This document shows, one piece after another, positions 41,684 through 53,421 of a DNA stretch of 64,000 nt. The notes under the pieces are model-generated. The model was given only the letters and a program-made list of their open reading frames with translations. It ran no database searches and had not been told where the DNA came from. This DNA is from Tenebrio molitor (Eukaryota; Arthropoda; Insecta; Coleoptera; Tenebrionidae). The DNA lies in NCBI RefSeq assembly GCF_963966145.1, contig NC_091046.1, positions 14,198,001 to 14,262,000 of the forward strand, in the 5' to 3' direction. The translations under genes and the position numbers were made by a program. Within the stretch, counting starts at the first letter, position 1; every line of letters begins with the position of its first letter.

Positions 41684-43891
41684 TACAGGGTGCGTCTACT
41701 AAAACTTTATATCCGAATATCTTTTTTAATTATAAATTAAGGTAAACAATATTTAGCAATATTATATATTTCAATGACCTCTTGACATGTGCTTAGCAAA
41801 AGTTAACGAAACCTGCAAAGATACAGAGTTATTTGAAAAATAACCGCAGTAAAAAATTTTTGTTTTGGATTTTTCTCAGATTACGGAGTATAACATATTC
41901 AGCTGTGGCCTCTGTATCTCCCTGTATTGTTGTTAAACTTTCACTGATGACTACGCAATAAATTAGTGTTAAAAAGAACTAATTTTCCAGCTGTGTTCAA
42001 AACAGAGTTTATACGTAAAAAGTTGTTACGAATTTGTTTCACAGCTGACTCATTTTTCAGCAAATAATTTAGATACGTCAATTTGACGGGACATTGTTAT
42101 CTTATTTAAGATTCTTTTATTACTGAACTGTTGGGTAAAATACAATAAAAATTCAAGGAACCCTAGGGATCAGTCTTTAAAATAAGTTTTCAATAAAACG
42201 AATTCAAATGTTATTAATTTTATTTTTTAAACAATGAATCATGGGGTACCCGCTACCCTCCTTATTTTTTTGTTTTTATTTATAAAAGTGCCTATTATGG
42301 AAGTGGGTACGTCAAGCTTGAAGAGGGGGTGAAGGTGAATAAATAATTTAAATACTAAATAACAAATTCAACAATGTAACACAAAGAAAATTTAAAAAAT
42401 ATACTCAAAATAATTATAACTAATTAAATAAGATGTTCAAAATTTCGACCATTAACTTCCACACACCTTTCAATTCTGGAATAAAAACTCCTCCGCACAT
42501 TTCTTAGTGTCTCTCTTCGGATTGCGGCGAATGCTTGTTGTATTCGTTCCATCATATCTTCTCTTGTTGTGGGTATTTCTTGGAATACTCTCTCCTTAAC
42601 ATAACCCCATAAAAAAAAGTCCAGAGGTGTCAAATCAGGCGAACGAGGTGGCCACTGGATCAAATGGCCTCTTCCTCGACCTATCCAATTTTCCGGAAAT
42701 TCCTGGTTTAAAAAGTTTACCACTTGATTGTGAAAATGTGCAGGTGCGCCGTCATGCTGAAATATATTTCTTACGACATTTAAAGGGAGTTGGTCGATTA
42801 AATCTGTACATTCATTTCTTAAAAACTCCAAGTACATTTGGCCGTTCAGATGACCTTCAAAAAAGTGAGGACCCAAAACATGCTCCCTTATAATTCCACC
42901 CCAAACGTTGATAGACCATCGAACTTGATGGTCTACATGACGAACCCAATGGGGGTTGTCAATGCTCCAGTAATGCATGTTATGCCTATTCACTATGGAG
43001 TCACTCCTGAATGTAGCTTCATCACTGAATAAAATATGAGAATAAACACCATTCTGTCTTTGAATATAATTGCAAAATTCAGTTCGCTTTTGGAAATCTT
43101 CGCCATGAAGTTCTTGTTGCAGGATCATTTTATATAGATGAAATTTCAAAACCTTTAAAGTTCTAATAATCGTGCTTTGTGAGACATTCAGTGTAGCCGC
43201 TACTGCTCTTGTGTTTGTATGTGGATTTTCAGTTACCTCATCAACAACGGCATTTTGAAAGTTAATATTTTTGGGGAGTGCATACTTCACTCGTGGCAAT
43301 TCTTTAACAGTGCCAGTATCTTCAAACAGCTTTACAATTTGTCTGATATTCATTTCGGAAAATTTATCATTTTCTTGACGGGCCTGAAGAATTCTTGCTG
43401 TGGCTCGATAGCACCGGTGACACTCTCCATACGTAAAAATAATATTAATTTTCTCTTGCTGTGAGAACAACATCTTGTATAAAAGATTATTTCAAAGATT
43501 TTACGAACTATTATGTTTTTTTTTTGTAAATCAGTAGGCCGTGAAGTACTTTTTTACGTAAATACACACTGGTGAATGAAGTCTGGAAATTGTCTTTATT
43601 TAACATTAATTTATTGGTCAATAATAAGCACTAGGATGATTATTGGGCAGAAAATCTACACAGAAACCTTTGAAGTGCATGTTAAAAATTATAATGTTAG
43701 AAAATGCTGAAAATATTTTTTTTTCATTCATTTTTTTCTTGAATATTCTTCTTTTGTCAAGATCCTTGTTAATTTTTGTAGTGCCTATGTAGAGAGGGCA
43801 ATGCAGCCTTTATTAAGACTAAATATCATTAAGCAGCAATTTAAAATAACGAAGATATTCAAATATAATGTTTAAGCAGACGCACCCTGTA
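41684..43891 (-). mobile_element. Apparently complete mariner-type transposon, 2208 bp
   Basis: The left end TACAGGGTGCGTCTACTAAA and the right end, reading inward TACAGGGTGCGTCTGCTTAA, form an imperfect inverted repeat of about 40 bp. TA lies outside each end (41682-41683, 43892-43893). A single uninterrupted transposase gene lies inside on the minus strand, with about 740 bp of non-coding sequence after it and about 420 bp before it. It lies in the CNG intron in antisense orientation to the host gene. Of all elements in the window it is the only one with both termini and an unbroken protein. Confidence 0.85.
42424..43473 (-). CDS. Mariner-like (IS630/Tc1 superfamily) transposase, 349 aa
   Basis: The enzyme cuts and reinserts its own element at TA sites. 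Residues about 1-110 form two helix-turn-helix DNA-binding domains (N-x-R-A-V-A-A-T-L-N-V-S-Q-S-T-I near 88-102). The catalytic DDE/D domain follows: D151 in HILFSDEATF, D241 in FQHDGAPAHF, and D285 in SPDLTPLDFFLWGYVK (D280 is the alternative in SPD). By my count 43 residues separate D241 and D285, longer than the 34 of classical mariner. The protein ends RNFEHLI, the usual terminus in this insect group. Length (about 350 aa) is normal, and no stop or frameshift occurs. The start ATG at 43473 gives the expected N-terminus, so activity is plausible but untested. Confidence 0.9.
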   Translation of the reverse strand: MLFSQQEKINIIFTYGECHRCYRATARILQARQENDKFSEMNIRQIVKLFEDTGTVKELPRVKYALPKNINFQNAVVDEVTENPHTNTRAVAATLNVSQSTIIRTLKVLKFHLYKMILQQELHGEDFQKRTEFCNYIQRQNGVYSHILFSDEATFRSDSIVNRHNMHYWSIDNPHWVRHVDHQVRWSINVWGGIIREHVLGPHFFEGHLNGQMYLEFLRNECTDLIDQLPLNVVRNIFQHDGAPAHFHNQVVNFLNQEFPENWIGRGRGHLIQWPPRSPDLTPLDFFLWGYVKERVFQEIPTTREDMMERIQQAFAAIRRETLRNVRRSFYSRIERCVEVNGRNFEHLI

Positions 43892-44459
43892 TATGTGTGG
43901 TGACCGAGATCACTATTTTACACCCCGTTGGTCAAGCCATTAAACAAAACTCGCCATAGTTATTACAGACCCAGAATGCCACAAATTTGGACATACCGGC
44001 TGATATTTTCAGATTTCCGGTTGTTTCGCCGGAAATTACAATTCAACACTCTGTATGTTATTACATTTTCAGAAACCTGACGAAATTCTGAGTGCGCCTT
44101 CACAATTTTCGTAAGTTTTTTAAGGCTTACTCGATTTTTTTCGAGCCAATTTTTGTTTTAAATGTAGAATGCTGCGTTGACTTTCATCATTAATTCATAA
44201 ATAATCGTCATAAATAATAACAGAAAAATACACACTTGATTTTTAATGGAAAAATTTAGTAGCTATTTAGAAGAATTTTTAAAATAATCAAATTCGATTT
44301 TGTAAAAACGTTGATTTTTTTAAACCACTCAAAAAAGTATTTATTCAACTGTTGATCGAAACTTAAGTAGTGAATCTTACTGAGTTTACAACGTTAAAAA
44401 CATACAAAAAAAGACTATTTAATAGACTATCAACTTCAACACATCTTCAACTTCTGAGA

Positions 44460-44590
44460 GCAACATTGCAGGCGTAATACTTTCAAAAGCTTGGCGTATT
44501 CTGTTTTCTAAAATTTGAAGCGTAGCCAGGACGTAAGGCCCGGGGAACGTGGGAGCCCACTTATAGGACCATTTTTATAATCACTTGTTC
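44460..44590 (-). pseudogene. Possible transposase C-terminal scrap
   Basis: The minus strand reads PYVLATLQILENRIRQAFES, then ITPAML. ENRIRQAFESITPAML resembles the helix near the end of mariner-like transposases (compare IEEAFVSVTPKMI in the relic at 4735). Too short for certainty. Confidence 0.3.
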
Positions 44591-44916
44591 ACCAAACCTA
44601 TCTACCGAGAAGTTGTATTATTGTATTGTAATATTGTATTGTAATAATTGTAATATTAGAGCCCCATTGTGTTGGTACAACAATTACCTTCGTAGAGGGG
44701 TAGTTGTTTCAGAAATCTCTATCTTGTTTTATAAAAAACCTAAATATGTTTGCCAATTTGTCCATGTTGACTCCAAACCTTCTAAAAGTAGTCCTGCCTA
44801 ATAATATGTAAATTTTATTGAGTCCATCGGATATTCTATATATTGAACACGCAATTATTATTGGTGCATCGTGATTCTACACTTCTTGCCCTCTAGTCGA
44901 AGCAATGGGATTTAAT

Positions 44917-45474
44917 TCAACGTAGGCTAACAGTAATTTCTGTTTCGTCATCATCATCAATAACAACAAAATTTTCTCCAAAATGAAAAGTACTGTCTGC
45001 AGGGATAGGATCTTTAACGATACTGTTCCGTATACAGACTTTGGGCTGCTGCTTTTTTTCAACATTCATCGTAAAGTAGTAACATGACGCGAGGCGTGCG
45101 TCGATCTGCGAATGGTCTGCATTATAGTGGTTTTCCGACACTTGTTTTTTTTTTGCTGTGACTGTGATTGTGAAACCTGGAGCAGTCTGGATTGTGATTG
45201 GAGGCTTCTTGGTCCCATGTTCTGGGGTCGGTGAGTGACCAACTTTTCCGTGCAACGATTGTGTTGAAATCGTTCCTTTATCTCCTTGGATTGTTCTTAT
45301 TTCTTTTTTCGTTCCATTTTTGCGACTGATTGTCGCGTGCTCTGTGATCATCATGGTCAAGTGCGACCGATGCGATGTAAACACAGCATTTCGCGATCGG
45401 AACAATTTTTGACTTGCTCCGGGAAATGCGGCGGTAGTTATCACATTACGTGCACGGATCTTAATGATGCTCAA
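44917..45474 (-). other. 185-codon antisense open frame of unknown meaning
   Basis: This is the second-longest open frame among those not explained as splice readthrough. It overlaps the start of a LINE on the other strand. The translation has a basic N-terminal half and an acidic end (FVVIDDDDETEITVSL) but no domain I recognise. It could be a chance frame in the G+C-richer LINE leader, or a decayed captured gene. No splice or promoter signal was identified. Confidence 0.2.
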
Positions 45475-48302
45475 TATGAAAATCTAAAAGAGGATGGCAG
45501 AATCGAAACGTGGACCTGCACTTTTTGCAGTATTGTTCTAACTGCCTCTGGTTCTACTGTAAGTAATGCCATGACATTAGTACCGGGTGCAAATCAGGTC
45601 CAAACTGTTTCCCTTACTACGGATAAACTTCGGGAGATTGTATCCGATATTGTAATACTACAACTCCAGTCGTTATCTAACAAAGTTGAACAGTTTGCAG
45701 TTGAAAAATTAACCTCTGAAAATTTTAAGCTGCGCGCCGAATTAATGAAGTTAAATAGATCTTAGTCAGGAAGATATTGAGACCAAAGCTTGGTATGCCA
45801 AAGCTGTTGCTAAAAATTCTCAGAAAACTATAATTGTGTTGCCGGACAGAAATCAAACTGTAAGTAAAACTAAAGCTGACATCATAAATAGAGTGAATTC
45901 CACAAACACTTCCGTTACTATAGGCAAAGTAAAAAATCTCCGGGACGGTGGTTTTTTGCTTGGTTGTGACAATACTGATGAATTAAAGCAAATTGTCAAG
46001 GAGAAACTATCAGACCAGGCATCTCAGGAGAGTTGAATGAGGCAACTTTACTCACTTATTTGTCTAAGCAAAATGAATGTGTCTTCGAGAAAAATTCTGA
46101 ATTGAAGCTTCTAAAATTAGCTCCCTTAAAAAACAATCAAAGTATCTTTTGTGCACTGATGGAGGTGGATATTTCAACTTATAAAAAGCCCTGAGTCCTG
46201 AGTATAAGGCACTGCTTAATCGGTTTGGACAGCTGCACGATTTATGATGCTGTAGAAGTATCTAGATGTTTCAATTGCAACGGTTTCAATCATTCTTCAC
46301 ATAAGTGTAAAAGCGCCCTAAGCTGTCCTCGCTGTGCGAAGGACCATGCTGTCAAGCAGTGTAAAGCCTCAGAGCAGTGTTGCGTAAATTGTCTAAAACT
46401 AAAGGAAAGGGCTGAGGTTGAAGTTATTGACTACAATCATGCTGCCTGGGATTGTGATAAGATCTCACCAACGATTCATCAGCAAAGTAAAGCGGGATTT
46501 GTTTGGGGTATCACAATAGCAATTACAGCCTGTTTTAAATGATATGATATCACAATCTCGCTCTACCTTTGTTTTAAGTTTGTACTACCAAAATGTTGGT
46601 GGTATGAATAGTAAGATTAATTATTTTTTTAATTCAGCTTCTACATGCGACTTTGATTTGATAACTATTTCTGAGACGTGGTTATCTGACTGTGTCTATT
46701 CCTCTGAACTTGTTGATCATGATTTGTTTTCTCTATTTAGATGTGATAGAAATTTTGCTACTCTGGCTCTGTCTAGGGGTGGTGGTGTCTTGCTGTTAGC
46801 TGGTAACACTCTTAGTGTTGAAATGGTTGATGTTCCGGCAGTAAGAGTGTGCCTTCCCTTGATGTGGTTTACTGTAAAGTAATGTTGAAGTCTTTGACCC
46901 ATATTCATGTGTTTGTTTTATACTTTCCTCCATTTTTGACAACTTCGGATTTTTTAACTGCGTTGGAGTGTCTTGATTAGATGATTAGTTCTTTTTCTTC
47001 GAAAGTCCTACTTGTTGGTGACTTCAACGCTCCTGGGTTTGGATGTATCTATTGGTGGTGGTGTGTCTGATTCCAAATGGTCAGTTGTTACAAACTTTTT
47101 GAGTATATTGAATCGTTCTCAACATAATGTCGTTTATAATGATTTAGGTAGACTACTTGATCTCTTGGTTGCTGATTTCAACTGTGAAGTACATCATGAT
47201 TTCTTGCCGATGTTGATTGAAAGCAGACATCATCCTGCCCTGTTCTGTTCCTGTACTATTGAGGTTGCGAAGTCGTTTACTGCATGTCAGATTGCGGATG
47301 TTGCCGCTTACAATTTTAGGAAGGCTGACTTTGTAGGTTTGTATAGACTTATAGAGAACTTATGGGTGTTGATTGGAGTTTCGTATCAGTATGTGATGAT
47401 GTTAATGTTATGTGTGAACGTTTCATGTACCACTCAGGAAATGTACGACGCGGCACTATCCTGTATGGTTTAATTCTGCGATCATTGGTAAAATTAGGAA
47501 ACAAGAGTAATTTTTTCCAAAAACATAAGCGCACTGGTCTTCCATCATATTTTATAGAATTTAAGAACCTAAGACGTGACGTGAAGCGTTAAATTGATGT
47601 GGCTTTCCGTGATTATATTTCTACGGTCCAAGAAAACTTAGTCCGTGATTCTAAGAATTTTTGGTCATTTATTAACAACAGGAAGGGTCGGAGGAGGATT
47701 CCTTCCCGTATGAGCAATGGTGGTCATTCTTTAAGCTCATTTTCTGAAATTGTGAATAGTTTTGCGACTCATTTTAAGAATTTCTATGATACTGTGGATG
47801 CCCTTGCGAACTTGATAGATGTTCCTGGAAATGCTACATTCCATTTGTATAATGTTTCGGATGCTGATATTTTGGAATCCATTGGATTGCTTAAGTCGGG
47901 CCTATGTTCAGGTGATGATGAAATTCCTGCTTTTTTGATTAAAGACTGTAAGTACATACTTACTTCTCCCTCCCCTTCGTGTTTTGTTCAACTTTATTCT
48001 AAGGTCCCAATATTTAAGCTTGGAGAAGAAGTCTGATCAATAATTACCGCGCCGTCACAATTCTGTCTAATTTCTATAAGTTGTTTAAATCTATCTTGTA
48101 TAGGTTTATCTATTCAAATGTTAAGTGTCAGATTACAAATCTAGTATGCATTACGGACTACATTGACAATGCTCTCGATAACAATACTCAGGTTGACGTG
48201 ATATACATTCACTTTTCGAAGGCTTTTGACAAGCTTAGCCACAACATCCTTCTTAGTAAATTGAGTGCCTTCGGTTTCAGTCCTTCTCTTTTCTCTAGTT
48301 AA
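45352..48302 (+). pseudogene. CR1/Jockey-like non-LTR retrotransposon, frameshifted and 3'-truncated
   Basis: First-frame remnants show a PHD-type zinc finger (KCDRCD, then TCSGKCGGSYHITC and TWTCTFC), a coiled region, then three zinc knuckles (CFNCNGFNHSSHKC, CPRCAKDHAVKQC, and a third C-x2-C...H-x4-C): an ORF1 protein that binds RNA. The second protein starts near 46544 with an APE-type endonuclease (YYQNVGGMNSKI, ISETWLSD, RGGGVLLL, then GDFNAPG in another frame). It continues to the reverse transcriptase, where IHFSKAFDKLSHNILLSKL is visible near 48210-48270. The polymerase active-site block (F-A-D-D) is absent because the copy ends at 48302, eight bases before another transposon end. At least six frameshifts or stops show it is dead. 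It lies in sense orientation in the CNG intron. Confidence 0.85.
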
Positions 48303-48310
48303 ATCATATA

Positions 48311-48400
48311 CAGTGTGGAAACTTTAACTGGAATAAAATTCATAACTTGGACATTGGTGATTTTTGTAAAAAATCCCGAAACAAAAAAACTAATGTCCGT
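48311..48400 (+). repeat. Lone transposon end, CAGTGTGGAAACT type
   Basis: TA followed by CAGTGTGGAAACTTTAACTG resembles the left terminus of the element at 26385. No right end was found. It marks the point where the LINE relic is broken off. Confidence 0.45.
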
Positions 48401-49689
48401 AGATCTAAATTATTCTAGCTACTAAATTTCATCATTCGAAATGAAATAATAAAAATCAAAATATGTACATTTCAGATTTGAAAAATTAGCTAAAAAAAAT
48501 CAGTTATCCCTAAAAATTTACAAAAATGTAATAATAATAACAAGAATAGGTGTTCATTTGAAAATGAAAAATTACTTTACGGTGAAACAATCGGAAGTGC
48601 GAAGATATCAGATGGTACTGTTGATTGACAATAATTAAATTAATTCTATATTGGAATAATCCAATATTCCGTTGTAAGTGGAAAACTCATTCTGAGCAGT
48701 TATGTATATATTTTTTTCCCTTTAGGTGAGAGAGAACTTGATCTGACATGCAAACACCGTTGCAAAAAAGTATAAAATTATTCAAGCACATGTGTCTAGT
48801 TAATACATTTTTGGAGAATTGTTATTTAATGAATGTATGAAGAATTCAAATATGCTTGCTTGGTTTATAAACAAAACAATGTAGATTTTGTAAAGCAATA
48901 AAACATACGTATTCGAAAGTATCTCGTCAAAGTCGCCAGCAAAAAATCAATTTCTAACTTACAATGCTGTGAAACACAACTCTTTGTATAGAAATAAAAT
49001 AAATAAACTACGAGTACGTTTATGTTAGGGTTTTAGCGAGATACGGTTTTAATCGCCATGAAATGACTGTTGGGTCCAACTTGCAAAGTTTCAAACTAAA
49101 TGTAACCCTGTAACCCTTAAAAATGCAGGAAATAAAAAAGACTAGTTAATACAGTTTGTTCCAAAACTATCGCCAAAAAATGTTACACAGCAATTTCTCA
49201 CATCAATATTAACGCCTAATCAAATTATTTTTTTTATGGGTCTGTGTGGTTTTACAGAGATGAATGTAGATAAATATTTTAAATAAATTATTGATTTTGA
49301 CAATAAAAAGTGCTGTCCTGGTAGTTTTTGATGAGATATTATCCAAGGGAACTATGTAAAATCGAAACGTCATTATGACAGTAGGTACTGGATAAAATCT
49401 GACATTGTTGTCTTTTGGTTACGAAGCAATTAACTTTCATTACAAAACGTTAACTATTTATTTAATTATTATTACAACAACAAAATGGTGCAAAAGTTCT
49501 CAAGCAGTGGAGCACCATTTAAAATTTTTATTTTTGATTATTTTCATCACTATAACAACACAGACAATGGTCCAACGAGAATTTGACTTTTGAACCAATC
49601 ATTTTTGTTTATCTCGGATAAAAATTCGCTTCCTCTTGTCAGAGATTAAAATTTTTCTTTCCTCTTGTCACATTTGACGAATCTAGGTA
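48401..49689 (+). other. CNG intron, no recognised feature
   Basis: AT-rich; short frames only. Confidence 0.4.
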
Positions 49690-50182
49690 AATTGATCGAA
49701 TGCAATTGCTCGAAAACGAATTCCTCAAAATCAGCTGTTCGAAAGTCAATTGCTCGAATATGACTTTGCTCGAATTGCAAGTTCCTCGAATGGCAATTTC
49801 TCGAAAATGTTTTGCTCGAAGGTAATATTATCATGTACTCAGGATAATGCGGTGATTGTTATTGCAAAGGCCGCATCCATATTGCATTTAATAAATTAAA
49901 AAAAAACTGTTTTACACAAAAACTTTAACGTCTGATTTTTACACTGATATATGAGGATTGTCATTAATCTAAACCTACCTGAAAATTAGAAGTTCTATGT
50001 ATCTATCTATCTGTTACAAATTGCGGAACTGAGGGATCGTGAACTAAGGAATAATGTTACGACTAGTCCGTAATTACTACTAATTAGTCTCCAATGATAA
50101 ACATTTTCTGCTATATAAATTCGAGCAAAACATTTTCGAGCAATTGATTTCGAGCAACTGCATTCGAGGAATTTGCCGGAGA
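49690..50182. repeat. Element with arrays of TTGCTCGAA subrepeats in inverted orientation
   Basis: Eight clear and one altered copy of a word like TTGCTCGAA occur every 13-17 bp at 49690-49822. Four copies of its complement (TTCGAGCAA) occur at 50117-50170. The two arrays face each other across about 300 bp. Such subterminal arrays are reminiscent of transposase-binding clusters in some DNA transposons. No protein is encoded between them. Confidence 0.6.
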
Positions 50183-50284
50183 CGACATTTGACAGTTCAT
50201 TTTTTAATTTAATGAAAATGACTTCTTCGTCGATAAATAATAGGATATTGTCGTTGTTTGTTGTTTTATTTTTTGTTCTGGAAA

Positions 50285-51126
50285 TAGGCTACAAAGGGAC
50301 CTAATAAATTCACCTATAGTTAGTTCTAAGCGCTTCAAAGCTAAACATACATACTTTTTTTTTTGGTAATTCTGATAGAGATTTTTATTCTGAAAACAAC
50401 AATGTATCACAAATACAGGCTGTCCCAGAATGAACCAGCATAGTTTTAACCACGAGCCACTGGCTTCATGTAGAACTCATAAAAAATATTTAAAAAATGT
50501 TGTCAAAAAATAAAAAAATGACATTTAATTTTTGAGGTACAATTTTTTTTAATTGCTTTTGGTCTTCTACGTTGTCCCACAATCTCGTAGGTAAAGTTTC
50601 GGCACATTTTAAAAATGCACCCCCTTGTATATCATATTTTATAAAATGTACACCAATGCAGATATACAAGGAATACAAGGGTGTATTTTGAAAAAAAAAT
50701 ATTTTGACAGTTTAGCTTTGAAGCGCTTAGGACTATACGTGAATTTATTAGGTCCCTTTGTAGCCTATTCACAACCATTTAATTTGGTTTATAATAATTA
50801 AAATCCTCCTATAAATAAGGGAGTTATGGACTCGTCTTCTTTTTTGGGGACACCTGTACAAGTTATTCAGAAAACTCCCGTGAGATTTACTGTCATTTGC
50901 AATTTTATATGTAAATTATTTAGTCAGAATTTCTAAAAAAAAGTATGTGTTCCTATTTGAATTTTTTTTTTTTTGACAGTTTAACCTTGAAGCCCTTGGG
51001 GCTATACGTGAATTTAGTAGGCCATCTTGTAGCCTATTCACAACCATTTAATTTGGTGTATAGATAATTCAAATCTCCCGATAAATAAGGAAGCTATGGA
51101 CTCGTCTTCTTTTTTGGGGACACCTG
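50285..51126. mobile_element. Fragments of the GTGTCCCCAAAA element, right arm present twice
   Basis: A left arm (50285-50416) and two right arms (about 50690-50856 and 50976-51126) match the arms of 28473-29203, including AAACCTTGAAGC-like and ATGGACTCGTCTTCTTTTTT blocks. The two right arms are in direct orientation, a tandem duplication. The left arm is broken off after AATACAGGCTGTCCCAGAAT, which looks like the terminus of another insertion. Confidence 0.6.
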
Positions 51127-51227
51127 TATATGGTGTGTACTTCTTATAAAAAGAACTTCTAACAGATCTCTAAAACTGGAATTTTTCCAATTTCCAAGTA
51201 CCGATCTTGTATCGTAGTGTACCTACT

Positions 51228-51542
51228 ACATGGTTATTCTAAATTATTGTAATCGAAGTAGGCCACATAAAAAAAAAATCATCAAAATGATGTACACACC
51301 GTTCACACACGGGAGTTAAAGTGAGTCCAAAACAACTCAATATTTTTAAAATTGATTGCAAAACAACTCAAAATTTCTGGATTCAATTGTTAATTTACCA
51401 GAAATAAATAAAATTCTCCACCGCACTTTTCACCTAAAAAATGACAGTGACAGCTGCAAAATTGACAGTTCACATGAAAGCGGCAAAAATGTAATAACAT
51501 GAGCATGGCCTACTTCGACTACAATCATTTAGAATAACCCTG
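51228..51542. mobile_element. CAGGGTTATT element, copy 2
   Basis: Reversed relative of 17533-17843. The right end (TCATTTAGAATAACCCTG, followed by TA) is good; the left end is mutated (CATGGTTATTCTAAATTATT). Confidence 0.65.
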
Positions 51543-51844
51543 TATAATTTATTAATTGGAAACTACACTCTTTGATTTAAAATTTAAACCAAACTTTATT
51601 TGGAAAAAAATTGACATTTAAAATTAAAGTAGAACATAAAATGTGCTTCTGAATAACAATTCTCTGTCTATCTCTCATGTAAAAATTCCCAAGGAAATAA
51701 CTTGTGGTGAGTGTCAATAACTGAATTGGAAATGTTTCTTACTTAAAGCATGCATTTGATATTAATATGTGATTGTTTTATGTCAATTAGGCTACTTCTA
51801 GAGTCTAGATATAATGAAATGAATTTTTTCACTTAGATATTATA

Positions 51845-52322
51845 CAGGATGTCCCAAAAATAGCGTACTAACTACTTACTACCGTATCCAGGATGTTTAA
51901 ATGTACACGAAAAAAATATGGAAACAATTTTTCAGACAAAAAAATAAATTATTATTATTTTTATTATTAACGGTAATACAATGTAAACAAAGATGTACTC
52001 CTACATCATTACCTTGCAATGTTACCGTAGTGGATTTAAAATATTTGTTTCGATTCCAAACCTTCTAAATTCACTATTGTGCAGGATTAGCTATTGGTAG
52101 TGAGTAATCCTGTACTTTGTGATAATATGTACGATTAGAGGTAGCTGTCATGACAATTTAATACATATATTTCAAAATAATTTTCCTGGTAAGTGCCACT
52201 TTCAAGGACCGCCAAATCAGCAAATAAGTCCAATAGAATTTTTTAAACATTTTTCTGACGTTTACGGTAGTCTCTTCTACACAGTAGTACACCGTTAGTC
52301 CGCTATTTTTGGGACAGCCCTG
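51845..52322. mobile_element. TA-flanked element with CAGGATGTCCCAAAAATAGC ends
   Basis: The complement of CGCTATTTTTGGGACAGCCCTG matches the left end over about 30 bp. TA lies at 51843-51844 and 52323-52324. No protein fragment was recognised in the 478 bp. Confidence 0.7.
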
Positions 52323-52356
52323 TATATAATTAAATAATTTAATTTATTAAATATAG

Positions 52357-52440
52357 TCAACGCCAGATGATCTTGATGATGATGATGATGACCCTGAGGA
52401 ACAAGAGGAAAATTCTCAAGAGGAATTCCCGAATTCATAA
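52357..52440 (+). other. Candidate small terminal exon, acidic
   Basis: After AAATATAG the sequence is open for 27 codons (STPDDLDDDDDDPEEQEENS, then QEEFPNS) to a stop. The phase would match splicing from the CNG donor at 39540, so an alternative last exon is formally possible. However, the acceptor lacks a pyrimidine tract and the Asp run comes from a GAT microsatellite. The continuous coding match between the exons at 39304 and 53422 shows that the main transcript skips it. Confidence 0.2.
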
Positions 52441-53421
52441 ACTCTGATGAATTCAGCTCATCTATACCGTTCGATCCAGATCATTAGGGTCCGTCCACGC
52501 TACAAAGAGATCAAAAAGAGTAAAACCGTAAACTTCTACTGCATCGTGGACTATGCCCACTGGGGACACCACATTAAAAAAAAACGCACCCTATTGTTCT
52601 ACCTCTGTGGTGCTGTGGAAAAGAATAAAAAGTACAAATATAATAGAAATTCTCGAATTTTCTATAATAACTTAGATAGAGGTATCTCGCACGGATAATG
52701 AAATAATCGCAAAATGTGATTTTGCACCCCTATTCTCCAGTATGGCGGGGCGAGCGGCAACCCCCCAAGGTCGCAAACTCAACAACATTAATAATATGCC
52801 TGATAGAAGATACCTGCCAAGTAGAAACTTTTCTGTACCTTTTGCAAGGTAAAACTCCCTATTGATTGGACTAATACCTTATGAGTATAAAATATTGCAT
52901 CTCAGTAACAAAAAAACAACGTTATGATTTATGTGATACCCAACTACTGTAATCAGTCATTTTCAACATTATGGAAATCATTCTGCACGACTACTTTTCA
53001 GTTATCAACAAAAAACGATTTCCACGCAGTTTTTATTATCATAGCATACGTGGCAGGGTCTAATTAATTATGCAAAAATCATGCATAATGGCCTCTTTAT
53101 GTTTCCTTTGCTGCTACAAATGGAATTACACTAACGCACTTTTTTATTCGATGAGAACAGAATGCATGAAGCGAAATTACAGTTGGTGCATAGGGGTCAT
53201 TTGTGAAATTAGCATATTTTCAATACGAAACGAATTTAAAATTATGCGGGCCGATGATCGTTAAAAACTTGTTACAATTAATTACAACTGAAACAAAATT
53301 AACAGATTTCGTAATAATACCACCATAAGTGAAATGTAAAATTTTGTGAATAAGCGAGAAAAATGTAGTTGTAGTAATGGCTTCACTTAATTTTGACCTA
53401 ACTAAACCTTCTTCGTTACAG

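Noticed and set aside
49690..49830. CRISPR-like array
   Set aside because: Spacing is only 13-17 bp, repeats are degenerate 9-mers, and the genome is eukaryotic.
53377..53421. ATG start of the CNG open frame
   Set aside because: The 15 codons before the TTACAG acceptor are intronic; the protein continues directly from the exon ending at 39540.
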